DNA of 64,000 bases. Origin: CAYLHX01 sp964383675. GTDB lineage: Bacteria; Patescibacteriota; Gracilibacteria; UBA1369; LOWO2-01-FULL-3. The first letter of the stretch is position 1; every line of letters begins with the position of its first letter. The notes under the pieces are model-generated. The model saw nothing but the letters and a program-made list of their open reading frames with translations. It made no database searches and was not told the DNA's origin. The stretch is taken from assembly GCA_964383675.1 (NCBI GenBank), contig CAYLHX010000001.1, positions 67,017 to 131,016 on the forward strand, read 5' to 3'. Position numbers and translations under genes: made by a program. Of the stretch, positions 39,588 through 48,780 are shown piece by piece.

Positions 39588-39616
39588 TTGTTAAATTCGA
39601 GAAAATTGGTTAATAT
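39588..39616 (+). promoter_or_regulatory. Promoter for the CNNM/CBS gene
   Basis: TTGTTA at 39588-39593, a 17-bp spacer, TAATAT at 39611-39616. The predicted start site lies about 18 bp before an ATG at 39641, the spacing seen at other promoters here. Confidence 0.55.
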
Positions 39617-39669
39617 TAAGCTTAGTTTGCAATTTAATTAATGTATTCTCAGCTTTTTAACTACTGGGG

Positions 39670-40893
39670 TTGATCGTTCTCTCCGCTATTTTCTCAGCCA
39701 GCGAGACGGCACTGATGTCATTGCCGCAAGCAAAGGTTGATGAACTGGTCGCAACAAAGGTTACCAATAGTAAGCTTTTGCGTGATTTGAAGAAAGATCC
39801 TCACAAACTGCTAATTACGATTCTATTGGGGAACAATGTTGTGAATGTCGGCGCCAGTGCCTATGCGGCAGTTATTTTTACCGATATCTATGGCTCAAGC
39901 GGTGTGGGAGTGGCTACAGGAGTAATGACCTTTCTTTTGTTGGTTTTCGGGGAGATAACGCCAAAGGCTTTTGCACATCAACACGCAGTCGGTTTTTCTC
40001 TGATGATGGCTCGTTTAATCTATGTTTTACAACTGGTGCTTTTCCCTCTGGTTTGGTTTTTTGACAAGATTGTAAAGTTGGCCACCAAGCTTTCGGGTGG
40101 CAAAAAGCCAGCGACGGTTACCGAGGGGGAGATTGTGGCAATGCTGAAAATAGGCGCACAGGAGGGAGCGATTGAGAAGCAGGAACGCGAGTTGATTGAG
40201 AATGTTTTGGAATTCAATGATATTGAAGTGGAGGAGGTTATGACACCGCGTGTTTCAATTGAAGCTTTGGACAGTGAAATGACGATTCAGGAGGCGGTAG
40301 AAGTCGTGAATGCTTATTCTCATACCCGCATGCCGATCTTTCAAAAGGATCTGGACAATATTATTGGTGTAATTACCATTAAAGAACTTTTAAAGTATTA
40401 CACCGAGGAATCATCCAACAAAAAGCTTAAGAATTTAAAAATAACCGTTCCACTGGAGGTGCCGCACTCTAAAAAAATAAACAAATTGTTTAGAGAGTTT
40501 CAGCGCAAACATCTACATATTGCAATCGTAATAGATGAATACGGAGGAACAGCGGGCCTGGTAACCATGGAGGATTTGCTGGAAGAGATAGTGGGCGATA
40601 TCGTAGATGAGTTCGATATTGAAGAAAAAATGATTGAGGTGGTCGACAATAAAACCATTAATGTAACAGGTAATGCTTTGATGGAGGATGTGAACGACTT
40701 TTTTAAGATGAAGATTACCCCAAATGAGCGAGACACTTTGAATGCCTTGATTTTGGAACATCTACATCGCTTTCCCCATGAAGGCGAAACTATAGTGTTG
40801 CCCAGAGTCAAAATAACAATCCTAAAAATGGGGAAAAATACTGTTGAAAGAGCGCAAATTAAGAGCAGAGTACGCAGAATTGCTAAAAAATAA
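39670..40893 (+). CDS. CNNM/CorC-type membrane protein with paired CBS domains
   Basis: This is a polytopic protein of the HlyC/CorC (CNNM) family, linked to Mg2+ or Co2+ transport. It has a DUF21 membrane domain (residues 1 to about 150, FSASETALMSLPQAKVD, LLGNNVVNVGASAYAAVIF, FGEITPKAFA), two CBS domains (about 200-325, EVMTPRVSIEAL, HIAIVIDEYGGTAGLVTMEDLLEEIVGDIVDE) and the C-terminal CorC_HlyC domain. The open frame begins with TTG at 39670 or CTG at 39664, directly after GGGG and without room for a ribosome site, and lacks half of the first helix. An ATG at 39641 in another frame would supply it if one G were added, so the start is probably frameshifted. Confidence 0.85.
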   Translation: MIVLSAIFSASETALMSLPQAKVDELVATKVTNSKLLRDLKKDPHKLLITILLGNNVVNVGASAYAAVIFTDIYGSSGVGVATGVMTFLLLVFGEITPKAFAHQHAVGFSLMMARLIYVLQLVLFPLVWFFDKIVKLATKLSGGKKPATVTEGEIVAMLKIGAQEGAIEKQERELIENVLEFNDIEVEEVMTPRVSIEALDSEMTIQEAVEVVNAYSHTRMPIFQKDLDNIIGVITIKELLKYYTEESSNKKLKNLKITVPLEVPHSKKINKLFREFQRKHLHIAIVIDEYGGTAGLVTMEDLLEEIVGDIVDEFDIEEKMIEVVDNKTINVTGNALMEDVNDFFKMKITPNERDTLNALILEHLHRFPHEGETIVLPRVKITILKMGKNTVERAQIKSRVRRIAKK

Positions 40894-40941
40894 TTCACAA
40901 CTCCTGTCAACTCCTTCTTGACGTAATTTGCTTTTAGGTCA

Positions 40942-40970
40942 TTGAATGATTCTTGTTTTTTTGATATAAT
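40942..40970 (+). promoter_or_regulatory. Promoter for the FN3/Ig surface protein
   Basis: TTGAAT at 40942-40947, a 17-bp spacer, TATAAT at 40965-40970. The leader of about 27 nt to the ATG at 41004 is A-rich without a Shine-Dalgarno motif. Confidence 0.7.
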
Positions 40971-41003
40971 GAAAAGATTTAATAATCCAAAACAAAAATC
41001 AAA

Positions 41004-42542
41004 ATGAAAACAAGAATCAAAAAACTGGTATCTTCTCTGGCCTTCGTGGCGGTACTAATGAGTTATGCAAGTATAACGGCTTACGCCGCGGACACCACTA
41101 AGCCAAGTGATGTTGAAGGCATCACGGCAACTCCTCTGAACGGCGCCATAAAGGTGGCGTGGGAGGAAGCGACCGATGACACCGGTATTGCCGGTTACCA
41201 AGTCCACTACGGGGAAACACCTGTGACCCAAAGCGGACAAGTTTTTGATGAAGTAGTGGATGTGGGTAATGTTTTGGAATATACAGTGACCGGTCTGAAG
41301 AATGGTACGGATTACTATTTTTCCATAATCGCTTATGATGCAGCAAAAAATGAAAGTGCTAACTGGGGACTGCCAAAACCAGAAAAGGTAAAAGCAACTC
41401 CGAGCGCAGATCTATCAGGTGCGGTTGATGAAGATGCTCCACAGGTTTCTGAAGCGGAGGCTCTTAATAAGGTAGAGGTTAAAGTTGTGTTCAATGAGGG
41501 GGTTGTTTTGCCAAGTGAAGATCCTCAGGATGCTTTCGGGATTCAAAATGATGATTCACTGGAACTACTTCCTGTGACTGAAGCAAAAATGGATGAAGAA
41601 GATAAAACAAATAAAACAGTAATTTTAACAACTGAAGAGCAGGTTGAAGGAGCAAGCTATAAACTAACTGTAGGTATTGCCGTGGAAGACAAATATGGCA
41701 ATCCGATTAACAGCGGAACCAGTGACACTGCGATGTTTGATGGCAGTGGCGCAGAAAAAGAAGTTGAAGATGCGGCAGGTCCTGAAGTGGTTAAAGCTGA
41801 AAGCAAAGACGCAACTCATTTAATGGTAGAATTTAATGAGGCTATCGTATTAAGTACTGATCCAGCCACCAATTTCAACATCATGGAAAAGGAAAGCACT
41901 TCAACCACTTTACAAGTTTTGGGGGTGGAACTGGTTTCTAATTCTTCCGGAGTTGAAGATGCGGCGGCAGTGGTTACTACCGCAGAGCAAAGTGATAAGG
42001 AATATGTTGTTGTTGTTTCTGGAGTCAAAGATGAGGCTGGCAATGAAATCGACACCTTAAAGGGTAGCGCCACTTTTAACGGTGGTGGTGAGGCCAGCAA
42101 TGGCGGTGATAACAATGGCGGTGATAACAATGGCGGTGATAACAATGGCGGTGAAGAGCCGGATACCATTGCTCCAAAAGATGTTGTCGAGCTAATGGCT
42201 AAAGTAGTCTTTGAAGCCGGAAAGTATGTAGTTAAGCTAAACTGGGAAAATCCTGCTGAAAACAAAGACGATTCTATAGAACAAGTATTGTACTTAACTG
42301 ATGAGGAAGATGGAGACTATGATAAAAAGGCCAGTGTTGACCCTGAGGCCGATAAATATAACTTGGAAGGTTTGGAAACCGGTGAGTACTGGGCGAAACT
42401 GACCCAAAAAGATGAAGCCGGTAATGAAAGTGAAGGAACAATAGTGAAGTTCGTGCTTTCCGATACCGGGCCGGAACTGCTTGGATTGGTGCTGGTGTCT
42501 CTGGGTCTTGGGCGAGTGGTAGGGAGAAAAAAGAAGAAATAA
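41004..42542 (+). CDS. Secreted surface protein with FN3 and Ig-like domains and a C-terminal anchor
   Basis: The product has 512 residues. A signal peptide (ending ITAYAADTT) is followed by an FN3 domain (about 30-125), two Ig-like domains (about 145-250 and 255-365) with the repeated pattern VVKAESKDATHLMVEFNEAIV and ISGVKDEAGNEID-like ends, as in bacterial SbsA-type Ig domains. Next come a GGDNN repeat linker and a second FN3-like domain (about 390-480). The C-terminus reads LSDTGPE, a hydrophobic helix and a basic RKKKK tail, which has the shape of a sortase-type sorting signal though not LPxTG. It is monocistronic, with its own promoter and terminator. Surface display is inferred. Confidence 0.8.
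   Translation: MKTRIKKLVSSLAFVAVLMSYASITAYAADTTKPSDVEGITATPLNGAIKVAWEEATDDTGIAGYQVHYGETPVTQSGQVFDEVVDVGNVLEYTVTGLKNGTDYYFSIIAYDAAKNESANWGLPKPEKVKATPSADLSGAVDEDAPQVSEAEALNKVEVKVVFNEGVVLPSEDPQDAFGIQNDDSLELLPVTEAKMDEEDKTNKTVILTTEEQVEGASYKLTVGIAVEDKYGNPINSGTSDTAMFDGSGAEKEVEDAAGPEVVKAESKDATHLMVEFNEAIVLSTDPATNFNIMEKESTSTTLQVLGVELVSNSSGVEDAAAVVTTAEQSDKEYVVVVSGVKDEAGNEIDTLKGSATFNGGGEASNGGDNNGGDNNGGDNNGGEEPDTIAPKDVVELMAKVVFEAGKYVVKLNWENPAENKDDSIEQVLYLTDEEDGDYDKKASVDPEADKYNLEGLETGEYWAKLTQKDEAGNESEGTIVKFVLSDTGPELLGLVLVSLGLGRVVGRKKKK
42102..42154 (+). repeat. 15-bp tandem repeat encoding GGDNN
   Basis: Three exact copies of GGCGGTGATAACAAT (42102-42116, 42117-42131, 42132-42146) and a partial fourth. 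They encode a flexible Gly-Gly-Asp-Asn-Asn linker between the Ig-like and the last FN3-like domains; copy number may vary between strains. Confidence 0.9.
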
Positions 42543-42559
42543 ACTCATCCCTAATTTAG

Positions 42560-42593
42560 ACCCGTCTATCAGAAATGGTAGGCGGGTTTTTTT
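42560..42593 (+). terminator. Rho-independent terminator of the surface protein gene
   Basis: ACCCGTCTATC (42560-42570) pairs with GGTAGGCGGGT (42577-42587), an 11-bp stem with two G-U pairs and a 6-nt loop, followed by seven T. Confidence 0.85.
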
Positions 42594-42639
42594 ATAATTT
42601 TTTAACAAAAATTTAATGAATGAGTGATAGTTTTACTTT

Positions 42640-43473
42640 ATGAATAGCAAACAAAAGCAGAAAATCGTCATTGTTTTGCTCCTGGTGGTGTCAGTTCTGG
42701 TCTACCTTTGGAGCTATCTGCCGGACAGACTATTCCATGTTTATTTTCTGGATATAGGTCAGGGTGATGCTATCTTGCTGCGTACTCCGGAAAATCATCA
42801 GATATTGGTGGATGGTGGTCCAAACAGCAAAGTGGTTGATGAACTTGGCGAAATTTTGCCCTTCTTTGATAAGAGTTTGGATTTGGTTGTTCTTACTCAC
42901 CCGGATCGCGACCATCTGGATGGTGTACTAGAGGTCTTGAGGAGGTTTCAAGTGGACAACTTACTGCTTACCGGCATATCTGATGACAGCAGCGGTTATA
43001 AGGAACTTTTAGCTGAAATTGAACGACAGAATATCAATACTTTAATAGCTGAAAGTAACTTGGATTTTAGATTTGGCAATGTTGTTATTGACCTTATATA
43101 TCCACTGAATCAACTTTTGGGTGTACATTTTGATAAGCCGAATAACTCCTCTATTGCAATGCGTATTTTATACCATGATCAGGTTATACTTTTAACCGGA
43201 GATCTGGAACAGGAGGCGGAAGAATTGCTGATTGAAGAACTTGACCATGAGATCTTGGAGGCTAATATTTTGAAGGCCGGTCATCACGGAAGTAAAACTT
43301 CTTCCAGCTTGCCTTTTCTTAGAGTGGTAAAGCCGGACATTGTGGTCATTCAAAGTGGCAAAAGTAATTCCTATGGACACCCCCATCCGGAAACTTTGAA
43401 AAATTTGCAAAAAATTGGGGTCAAGGAGGTGTATCGAACCGATCTGGATGGCCGTGTGGAATTTGTCTTTTAG
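42640..43473 (+). CDS. ComEC-like metallo-beta-lactamase-fold hydrolase, membrane anchored
   Basis: The product has 277 residues. One N-terminal membrane helix (about 9-28) is followed by a metallo-beta-lactamase domain like the C-terminal part of ComEC/Rec2: FLDIGQGDAILLRTPENHQILVDGG, the metal motif THPDRDHLDG, a central LLTGDLEQEAEE and the HHGSKTSSS segment, ending with the VVIQSGKSNSYGHPHPETL region. In ComEC this domain is thought to degrade the incoming non-transported DNA strand. The ComEC channel domain is missing here, so this is a stand-alone version. Its stop overlaps the convergent murA stop by 4 bp. Confidence 0.88.
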   Translation: MNSKQKQKIVIVLLLVVSVLVYLWSYLPDRLFHVYFLDIGQGDAILLRTPENHQILVDGGPNSKVVDELGEILPFFDKSLDLVVLTHPDRDHLDGVLEVLRRFQVDNLLLTGISDDSSGYKELLAEIERQNINTLIAESNLDFRFGNVVIDLIYPLNQLLGVHFDKPNNSSIAMRILYHDQVILLTGDLEQEAEELLIEELDHEILEANILKAGHHGSKTSSSLPFLRVVKPDIVVIQSGKSNSYGHPHPETLKNLQKIGVKEVYRTDLDGRVEFVF

Positions 43474-44723
43474 TCTCTTACGATTTCTGCTCCGAGAGAC
43501 CTTAGTTTATTTTCCAAATTCTCGTATCCACGATCTATGTAATTTATGTTTGATATTTCGGTTTCTCCGTTAGCAATTAGAGCGGCCACAACCATGGCGG
43601 CGCCGGCTCTAATATCACAACTTGAAATAGGCGTTGATCTAAGCTCGCAAGGGCCAATAATGATCGCCTGATGAGGATTGAGAAACTCTATATGTGCACC
43701 CATTTTTTCAAGCTCAAATAGATAATTCAACCTTCCTTCAAAGAGTGTTTCAAAGATTTTGCTTACCCCTTTCGCTTGAGTTAGAAGTACTGTAAACGGA
43801 GCCTGTAGGTCTGTTGCAAATCCGGGATAAGTACCGGTACGCAGAATTTTAATTGCTTGAAAATCCTTACCAGGAAGAATATGAACTTCATCTTTGCCCA
43901 GGTCGAACTTAACTCCGACCTCTTTAAGCTTTTGCCAAAAACTATCCAGATCGTCAGTGTTAATGCCTTTGATTAATACGTCTCCGCCGGTTCCTGCTGC
44001 AGCAATGGCGAAAGTGCCGGCCTCCAGATAGTCACCGATTATTTTATGTTTTGCCCCTTTAAGGTTTTTTACTCCCTCAATTCGGATGGAATTAGTGCCA
44101 ATTCCGGATATTTTAGCGCCCATTTTTTTCAGAAAATGGCAAAGATCCTGTACATGAGGCTCGGTGGCCGCCAAACGAATTTCTGTTTTTCCTTCAGCCA
44201 AAACGGCTGTCATGACTGCATTTTCGGTGGCTGTCACACTCAGCTCGGGCAAAATAATTTTATTGCCAACCAATTTTTTGACTTTTACATGCAAATTTCT
44301 ACTATCGTCAATCACCTCGCAGCCCAAACCTTCAAAGGCATAGGTATGTGCATCTACGGACCTCTTGCCCAAGACACAGCCTCCCGGAAAAGCCATCTTT
44401 ACTTCTCCCAGTCGCGGCAATAACGGACCTAAAATTAAAATTGACGCTCTCATTTTTTTTACCAACTCGTTTGGTATTGAGTTACGCTTAATATTTTTAG
44501 GATCGATTTCCAGAGTGGAGTTTTCAAAGGTGATTTTGGCACCCAAGGCACTAAGAATTTTAATCAAAGAGTGAATATCGGCGATATCCGGAACATTGGT
44601 TAATACCGATTTTTCTTTTGAAAGCAGGGCAGCACAAATTATGGGTAGAGCGGCATTTTTGGAGCCACTTATTTGCACCTCTCCTCTCAGAGGTTTTCCG
44701 CCCTTGATTATAAACTTAGGCAT
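43470..44723 (-). CDS. murA: UDP-N-acetylglucosamine 1-carboxyvinyltransferase
   Basis: MurA transfers enolpyruvate from PEP to UDP-GlcNAc, the first committed step of peptidoglycan synthesis, in the cytosol. The 417 residues from the ATG at 44723 are normal; an upstream TTG at 44744 would add seven residues and is less likely. The N-terminal ISGSKNAALPI holds the catalytic Lys, and Cys116 in GGCVLGKRSVDAH is the fosfomycin-target Cys. DLQAPFTVLLTQAKG and GCELRSTPISSCDIRAGAAMVVAAL are the family's later motifs. It is divergent from the O-antigen-ligase-like gene. Confidence 0.95.
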   Translation of the reverse strand: MPKFIIKGGKPLRGEVQISGSKNAALPIICAALLSKEKSVLTNVPDIADIHSLIKILSALGAKITFENSTLEIDPKNIKRNSIPNELVKKMRASILILGPLLPRLGEVKMAFPGGCVLGKRSVDAHTYAFEGLGCEVIDDSRNLHVKVKKLVGNKIILPELSVTATENAVMTAVLAEGKTEIRLAATEPHVQDLCHFLKKMGAKISGIGTNSIRIEGVKNLKGAKHKIIGDYLEAGTFAIAAAGTGGDVLIKGINTDDLDSFWQKLKEVGVKFDLGKDEVHILPGKDFQAIKILRTGTYPGFATDLQAPFTVLLTQAKGVSKIFETLFEGRLNYLFELEKMGAHIEFLNPHQAIIIGPCELRSTPISSCDIRAGAAMVVAALIANGETEISNINYIDRGYENLENKLRSLGAEIVRD

Positions 44724-44772
44724 GATTAATTTAGCTACAGGCAATAAGATTATTGTTGTAGAATAAGCATAT

Positions 44773-46683
44773 ATGAAAAATCTTAATATAGAAAGAGTCT
44801 TTAACTTTTTTGTCTATAGCGTACTTTTTTTGGTTCCACTGATTTTTTTGCCATTTTTAAACTTGCCGTTTGAACTACCGAAGCTGGCTTTGTTTCGCAG
44901 TGTAACTTTGATCTTACTTTTTGTTTATGCACTGAAGCTCGCCAAAGATAAACATATTAGTATTCACGATGTTTTTGCCAACAGAAATTTGAAGAGGCTT
45001 ATTTTGCTGATTTTGATTTTTTTGGCATGCGGGGTTGCTTTTTCTATCGCACCAAAGCTGAGTTTTTGGGGAAGCTATTATCGGCTGCAAGGTGTCTACA
45101 CTTTGCTGCACTATCTGCTATTTTTTCTTCTGCTATGTCTTAACTTTCGCAAAAGCGAGCAATTTGAAAAGGGAATAAAGTTTATGTTTTTGGGCTTTTT
45201 AGTGGCTTTTGTTTTTGGTTTTTTCGAAAGACTCGGTTTTGATCCTTTCTCTCTGGGCTTAATGGAAAATACCTTAGGTAGAGTTTCTTCCAGTTTTGGT
45301 CATCCTAATTATTTTGCGGAATACGCTATTTTAGTTGTTTTTCCGGCTCTGGCTCTGTGGAGTAAAAATAGAAAAGTGTCACTACTGATTATTGCACTGG
45401 GATTTGCAACAATTGTTTTAACTCAAAGCAGGGCCGGTCTTTTAGCTTTTTTTGTAGGGCTCTGGTTTTATTTGATAATGGCCACCTCTTTCACCAAAAT
45501 GAAAAAGTATTCAATAATGTTGTCGCTGGTGCCCTTAGCGGTTCTTTTTACTTGGGCGATTATAAATACGGCTGCAAGCAGTGAGCTGGTTCAAGGAAAC
45601 CCTTTGCTTGAGCGTCTGGTGGTTAATGAAGATAATTTACGATCGATCAAAAGCAGAGAATTGGTATGGCAATCGGTGCCTGAGATGGCTCAAAAAAATG
45701 TTTTGTTTGGTAGTGGTTTTGAAACCTTCTATCTTGTTTTTCAAGAGGTCGCGCCGAAAGAGATTTTGGAATATGAAAAGATGACTTTCGTTACCGACAA
45801 GGCACATAATTTTATATTGGAGGTGATGGTTGAAAATGGAGTTTTGGGGCTTTTGTTTTTATTTTTTGCCGGTTGGGTTGTTTTTAAAATTGCGCAATTG
45901 GCTTTAAAGGCTAAGCAGAAGGATAAAAAATTATTGGCCACCGGAATCTTAAGTGCCATGATCGCAGCTTCGGTGATGAACATGTTTAGTTTTTTTGTAA
46001 CCTCTCATTATGTAGTTGGTGTATTTTTGTTAGCATTTTTGTGTTTTCTGGCTTCGAAAAAACAGCTTAAAAAGAAAGTTTCAGTTATGCAAAACAAGCT
46101 CTTAAGAAGGTTAGTGATAATATTCACCTTTGTTTTTGTTTTTCTTTCGTTACTTTTTCAAAATCTTGGCTTTTTGACCGCCGATTACTATGCCGCTAAG
46201 GGATTTTCGACGCAAAATTACCTATTGGCAAGCTCTCTACAACCAAATCAAAGTTATTATAATTTTGTTTTGGCTTCTATTTATGAAAACATCGGTGATC
46301 TGCAGCGAGCGCATAAGTTTGCTGAAAAGGGAGGCAACTTCAGCGAGTATAATGACAGCTTTTATTATTATTTGAAGGCCAAAATATGGCAGCATTCCTG
46401 TAGGCTTGAGGAAAAGTTGGATTGCGGATTGGCAGAAAGCGCTTTTGAAAGAGCAATTGACTTGGCTCCAACCTTTCCGCCTTACCAATTAAGCTTTGCC
46501 AAATTTTACCTGGAGAGGGAAGATTGCCCTCGAGCCGTGGGTTGGCTGGAGAGTTATTTGAGTTTGACGCCGGAATTTTGGAAAAATTCCGGCACGGAAG
46601 AGCATCGCCTGTTTTATAAGCATAATCCTGATTTTGATCAGGTTTTTCAGTATTTCTCTACTTGTGGCATCAACGTCAAATAG
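44773..46683 (+). CDS. O-antigen ligase-like (Wzy/WaaL family) membrane protein
   Basis: The product has 636 residues and about twelve membrane helices over residues 10-475, then a C-terminal soluble part of about 160 residues with TPR-like helices (AHKFAEKGGNFSEYNDSFYYYLKAKIW, ESAFERAIDLAPTFPPYQLSFAKFYLE). The signature of the Wzy_C domain is visible: SSFGHPNYFAEYAILVVFPALALWSK, TQSRAGLLAFFVGLW and a long external loop (KSRELVWQSVPEMAQKNVLFGSGFETFY, with DKAHNFILEVMVENG). Such proteins polymerise or attach surface glycans from undecaprenyl-linked donors. In CPR the acceptor may be a cell-surface glycan or protein, which is inferred. Only the outward start near 44773 is clear. Confidence 0.85.
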   Translation: MKNLNIERVFNFFVYSVLFLVPLIFLPFLNLPFELPKLALFRSVTLILLFVYALKLAKDKHISIHDVFANRNLKRLILLILIFLACGVAFSIAPKLSFWGSYYRLQGVYTLLHYLLFFLLLCLNFRKSEQFEKGIKFMFLGFLVAFVFGFFERLGFDPFSLGLMENTLGRVSSSFGHPNYFAEYAILVVFPALALWSKNRKVSLLIIALGFATIVLTQSRAGLLAFFVGLWFYLIMATSFTKMKKYSIMLSLVPLAVLFTWAIINTAASSELVQGNPLLERLVVNEDNLRSIKSRELVWQSVPEMAQKNVLFGSGFETFYLVFQEVAPKEILEYEKMTFVTDKAHNFILEVMVENGVLGLLFLFFAGWVVFKIAQLALKAKQKDKKLLATGILSAMIAASVMNMFSFFVTSHYVVGVFLLAFLCFLASKKQLKKKVSVMQNKLLRRLVIIFTFVFVFLSLLFQNLGFLTADYYAAKGFSTQNYLLASSLQPNQSYYNFVLASIYENIGDLQRAHKFAEKGGNFSEYNDSFYYYLKAKIWQHSCRLEEKLDCGLAESAFERAIDLAPTFPPYQLSFAKFYLEREDCPRAVGWLESYLSLTPEFWKNSGTEEHRLFYKHNPDFDQVFQYFSTCGINVK

Positions 46684-46746
46684 TATCGTAGGCAATATTT
46701 TTATATTTTTGTCTATTTTATAGTTAGGGTTTTAGTATCTAGCAAA

Positions 46747-46775
46747 TTGCTTTTCCGGCTTTTTTCTGCTATTAT
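46747..46775 (+). promoter_or_regulatory. Promoter for the SLH protein operon
   Basis: TTGCTT at 46747-46752, a 17-bp spacer, TATTAT at 46770-46775 with TGC directly before the -10 (extended -10). The 28-nt leader is almost all A and C without a Shine-Dalgarno motif. Confidence 0.65.
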
Positions 46776-46809
46776 TTAGGGATACACAAAAACAAAAAAC
46801 AAAAGAAAA

Positions 46810-48114
46810 ATGAGAGGAAACAAAAAACTTTTTTTGGGAATGGCTGTTTTAACGGCTTTGGTAGTAATTACCAATGTCGTTTATCGTGAACAGAGTTCAA
46901 GGTTTTTAGAGACTTCCATGCTGCACATCCTGCAGAATATTGTGGAGAAGAGTACTGAACCTCCGGACTTAATGATTGAAGAGGTAACCCTAAGGAAGGT
47001 GTCTGAACCAAGTGAAAGTTTTAAGTACTACACTTATGATGCCACCGTGATAGTAAAAAATCTGGGTGGTGATTTGCGCAATGCCCAAGTGACTTTAAGC
47101 GCCGGTCCCGATCAAAAATCCATTTTTGTAAAAAACAACGGAACATCGTTTTCGTTATATAAAGATGAAACCTTTATTGTTCGTGGATATGAAATATTGA
47201 TTGACTCCAGCTACAATGGCGCCGATGTCACACTGGAAATAAACATTGCCGATGATTCCGATTATTACCCTGGCAATGACACCTATACAGTTAACATATT
47301 CCAGTTGCCGGCCAAAATAGAGAACATTGGTGTGTCCGAAATTTTGGAGGATGGGACCATGCTTCTAGATTTTGAAGCTTATCCTTTTAGGATGAGGGAC
47401 CATGATTTTGAGATTTATTTCAGCGATTCGGCTTACGTTGATGAAGAGAACTTAAAATATGCGGAAGTGTTCGGTCTAGAACAGATATATAGTTATCATA
47501 GATTTGAAAATTCTTTGCAAAATGTAAAAAGTGATTTCACAGCTGAATCAGTGGAATTTGAAGACTTAAGTAGGATAAAGTTCAGTGATAATCCATTTAA
47601 CTATGAAGAAGATCTCTATGTTTACCTGAAGGCCACAAACCCACACAACGGCAATTTCGCCATTAGTAACGTGTTGAAGTTTTCAGCGCAGCAAGATATG
47701 TCTCGCGCGGAGTTTGCAAAATTGTTTGTGGAAAATACCGATCTGGAAATTGATAATGTCGGCGTAAATTTTTACGATGATGTTATTGTGGACGAGTGGT
47801 ATTCACCTTATGTGCAGACACTTTTTAATTATGGCCTCCTCAATAACCGTACATACACTTATTCGCCAAATCACAAGATGAGTCGTGAAGAGGTGTTGGA
47901 AGTGGTTATGGATTATTATGATGTGGATTTGGCAATCCCTCCGGATGCGCCAAATTTTGCCGATGTTTCACTGGATAGTGATTTTTTACCTTATGCTGAA
48001 GGCTTCTTTGCGAGCGGAAAAGCGTCTGCAATAAGAGAAAATTTCTATCCCGAACAAATGGCCAGTCGCAGTTTTCTTAATTACTTGATCAATGAATATC
48101 AGGAAAATAATTAA
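46810..48114 (+). CDS. Cell-surface protein with CARDB-like and SLH domains
   Basis: The product has 434 residues. The N-terminus has a hydrophobic membrane anchor (LFLGMAVLTALVVITNVVY). A CARDB-like beta domain (about 55-170, with YDATVIVKNLGGDLRNAQVTLSA and DDSDYYPGNDTYTVNIF) and a further beta domain (about 175-295) follow. The last 135 residues form two S-layer-homology-like motifs (SRAEFAKLF, FYDDVIVDEWYSPYVQTLFNYGLLNN and SREEVLEVVMDYY, FADVSLDSDFLPYAEGFFASGKASAI). SLH domains anchor proteins to pyruvylated wall polymers. The next gene overlaps its end by 23 bp, so they form a pair. Confidence 0.8.
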   Translation: MRGNKKLFLGMAVLTALVVITNVVYREQSSRFLETSMLHILQNIVEKSTEPPDLMIEEVTLRKVSEPSESFKYYTYDATVIVKNLGGDLRNAQVTLSAGPDQKSIFVKNNGTSFSLYKDETFIVRGYEILIDSSYNGADVTLEINIADDSDYYPGNDTYTVNIFQLPAKIENIGVSEILEDGTMLLDFEAYPFRMRDHDFEIYFSDSAYVDEENLKYAEVFGLEQIYSYHRFENSLQNVKSDFTAESVEFEDLSRIKFSDNPFNYEEDLYVYLKATNPHNGNFAISNVLKFSAQQDMSRAEFAKLFVENTDLEIDNVGVNFYDDVIVDEWYSPYVQTLFNYGLLNNRTYTYSPNHKMSREEVLEVVMDYYDVDLAIPPDAPNFADVSLDSDFLPYAEGFFASGKASAIRENFYPEQMASRSFLNYLINEYQENN

Positions 48115-48778
48115 AGTTTATTTTGTATTTGTTATGTCTTTGGTGGCTACAGCCGTACTGACTTTTAATGACACGGTGGAAAAGTATATGGCCAGCGTTT
48201 TGCATTTCGATGAAGTGAAAGCGGAAAATAAAAGTAGCTTTTTATACAATATTGATTCCGATATTCAGATTAATGACTATTTTTATTCGGCGGAAAATCA
48301 AAACCCCAACCTAATAAATCTGACCATCACACATGACCCAACTCAGGCATTTGCTACGTCTGGAAGTAGTGATAATGAAATCATGAAGTTGGTTGTAACG
48401 ACCTATGAGGAGCCTTTTGTTTTAAAAAGTCTGCGCTTTAAAATCGTTGGCGTGGAAGCGAACAAAATCAAGGAGATCAAACTTTTTGATGGTGAAACAG
48501 AATTGGCTTCCGCAACTATTTTGAAAGGCTATGCCACCATTAAGGATTTAAACTTTGCTGTTGGCAAAAACACTGTTCAAGAAATTAGCGTGAAAGTTGA
48601 TTTCTCGGAAGAGTTGTCTAGCGGTGATAGGCTCAGACTTGACATAGAGGCACCGGAAGATTTGGTGATATTGGTGGGGGGAGAAAACTATCATGTTAAT
48701 GAGTATTATCCGATTAAAGGCGAATATCTAAGTATAACCCAAAAAAGGCCTTGGGGACTTACAAAGGAAGAAAAATAG
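48092..48778 (+). CDS. Secreted or membrane-anchored protein of unknown function
   Basis: The product has 228 residues. The N-terminus is a membrane segment or signal sequence (KVYFVFVMSLVATAVLTFN). The rest is beta-rich, with one Ig-like segment (MKLVVTTYEEPFVLKSLRFKIVGVEANKIKEIKLFDGETELASA, then DLNFAVGKNTVQEISVKVDFSEELSSGDRLRLDIE), similar to beta-sandwich domains seen in CPR surface proteins. Its start overlaps the SLH gene by 23 bp, so it is probably a partner of that protein. It converges with the 48781 gene, 2 bp between stops. Confidence 0.65.
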   Translation: MNIRKIIKVYFVFVMSLVATAVLTFNDTVEKYMASVLHFDEVKAENKSSFLYNIDSDIQINDYFYSAENQNPNLINLTITHDPTQAFATSGSSDNEIMKLVVTTYEEPFVLKSLRFKIVGVEANKIKEIKLFDGETELASATILKGYATIKDLNFAVGKNTVQEISVKVDFSEELSSGDRLRLDIEAPEDLVILVGGENYHVNEYYPIKGEYLSITQKRPWGLTKEEK

Positions 48779-48780
48779 TT

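Noticed and set aside
42102..42154. Short tandem repeats as a CRISPR or minisatellite element
   Set aside because: The 15-bp unit is in frame and encodes a GGDNN protein linker.
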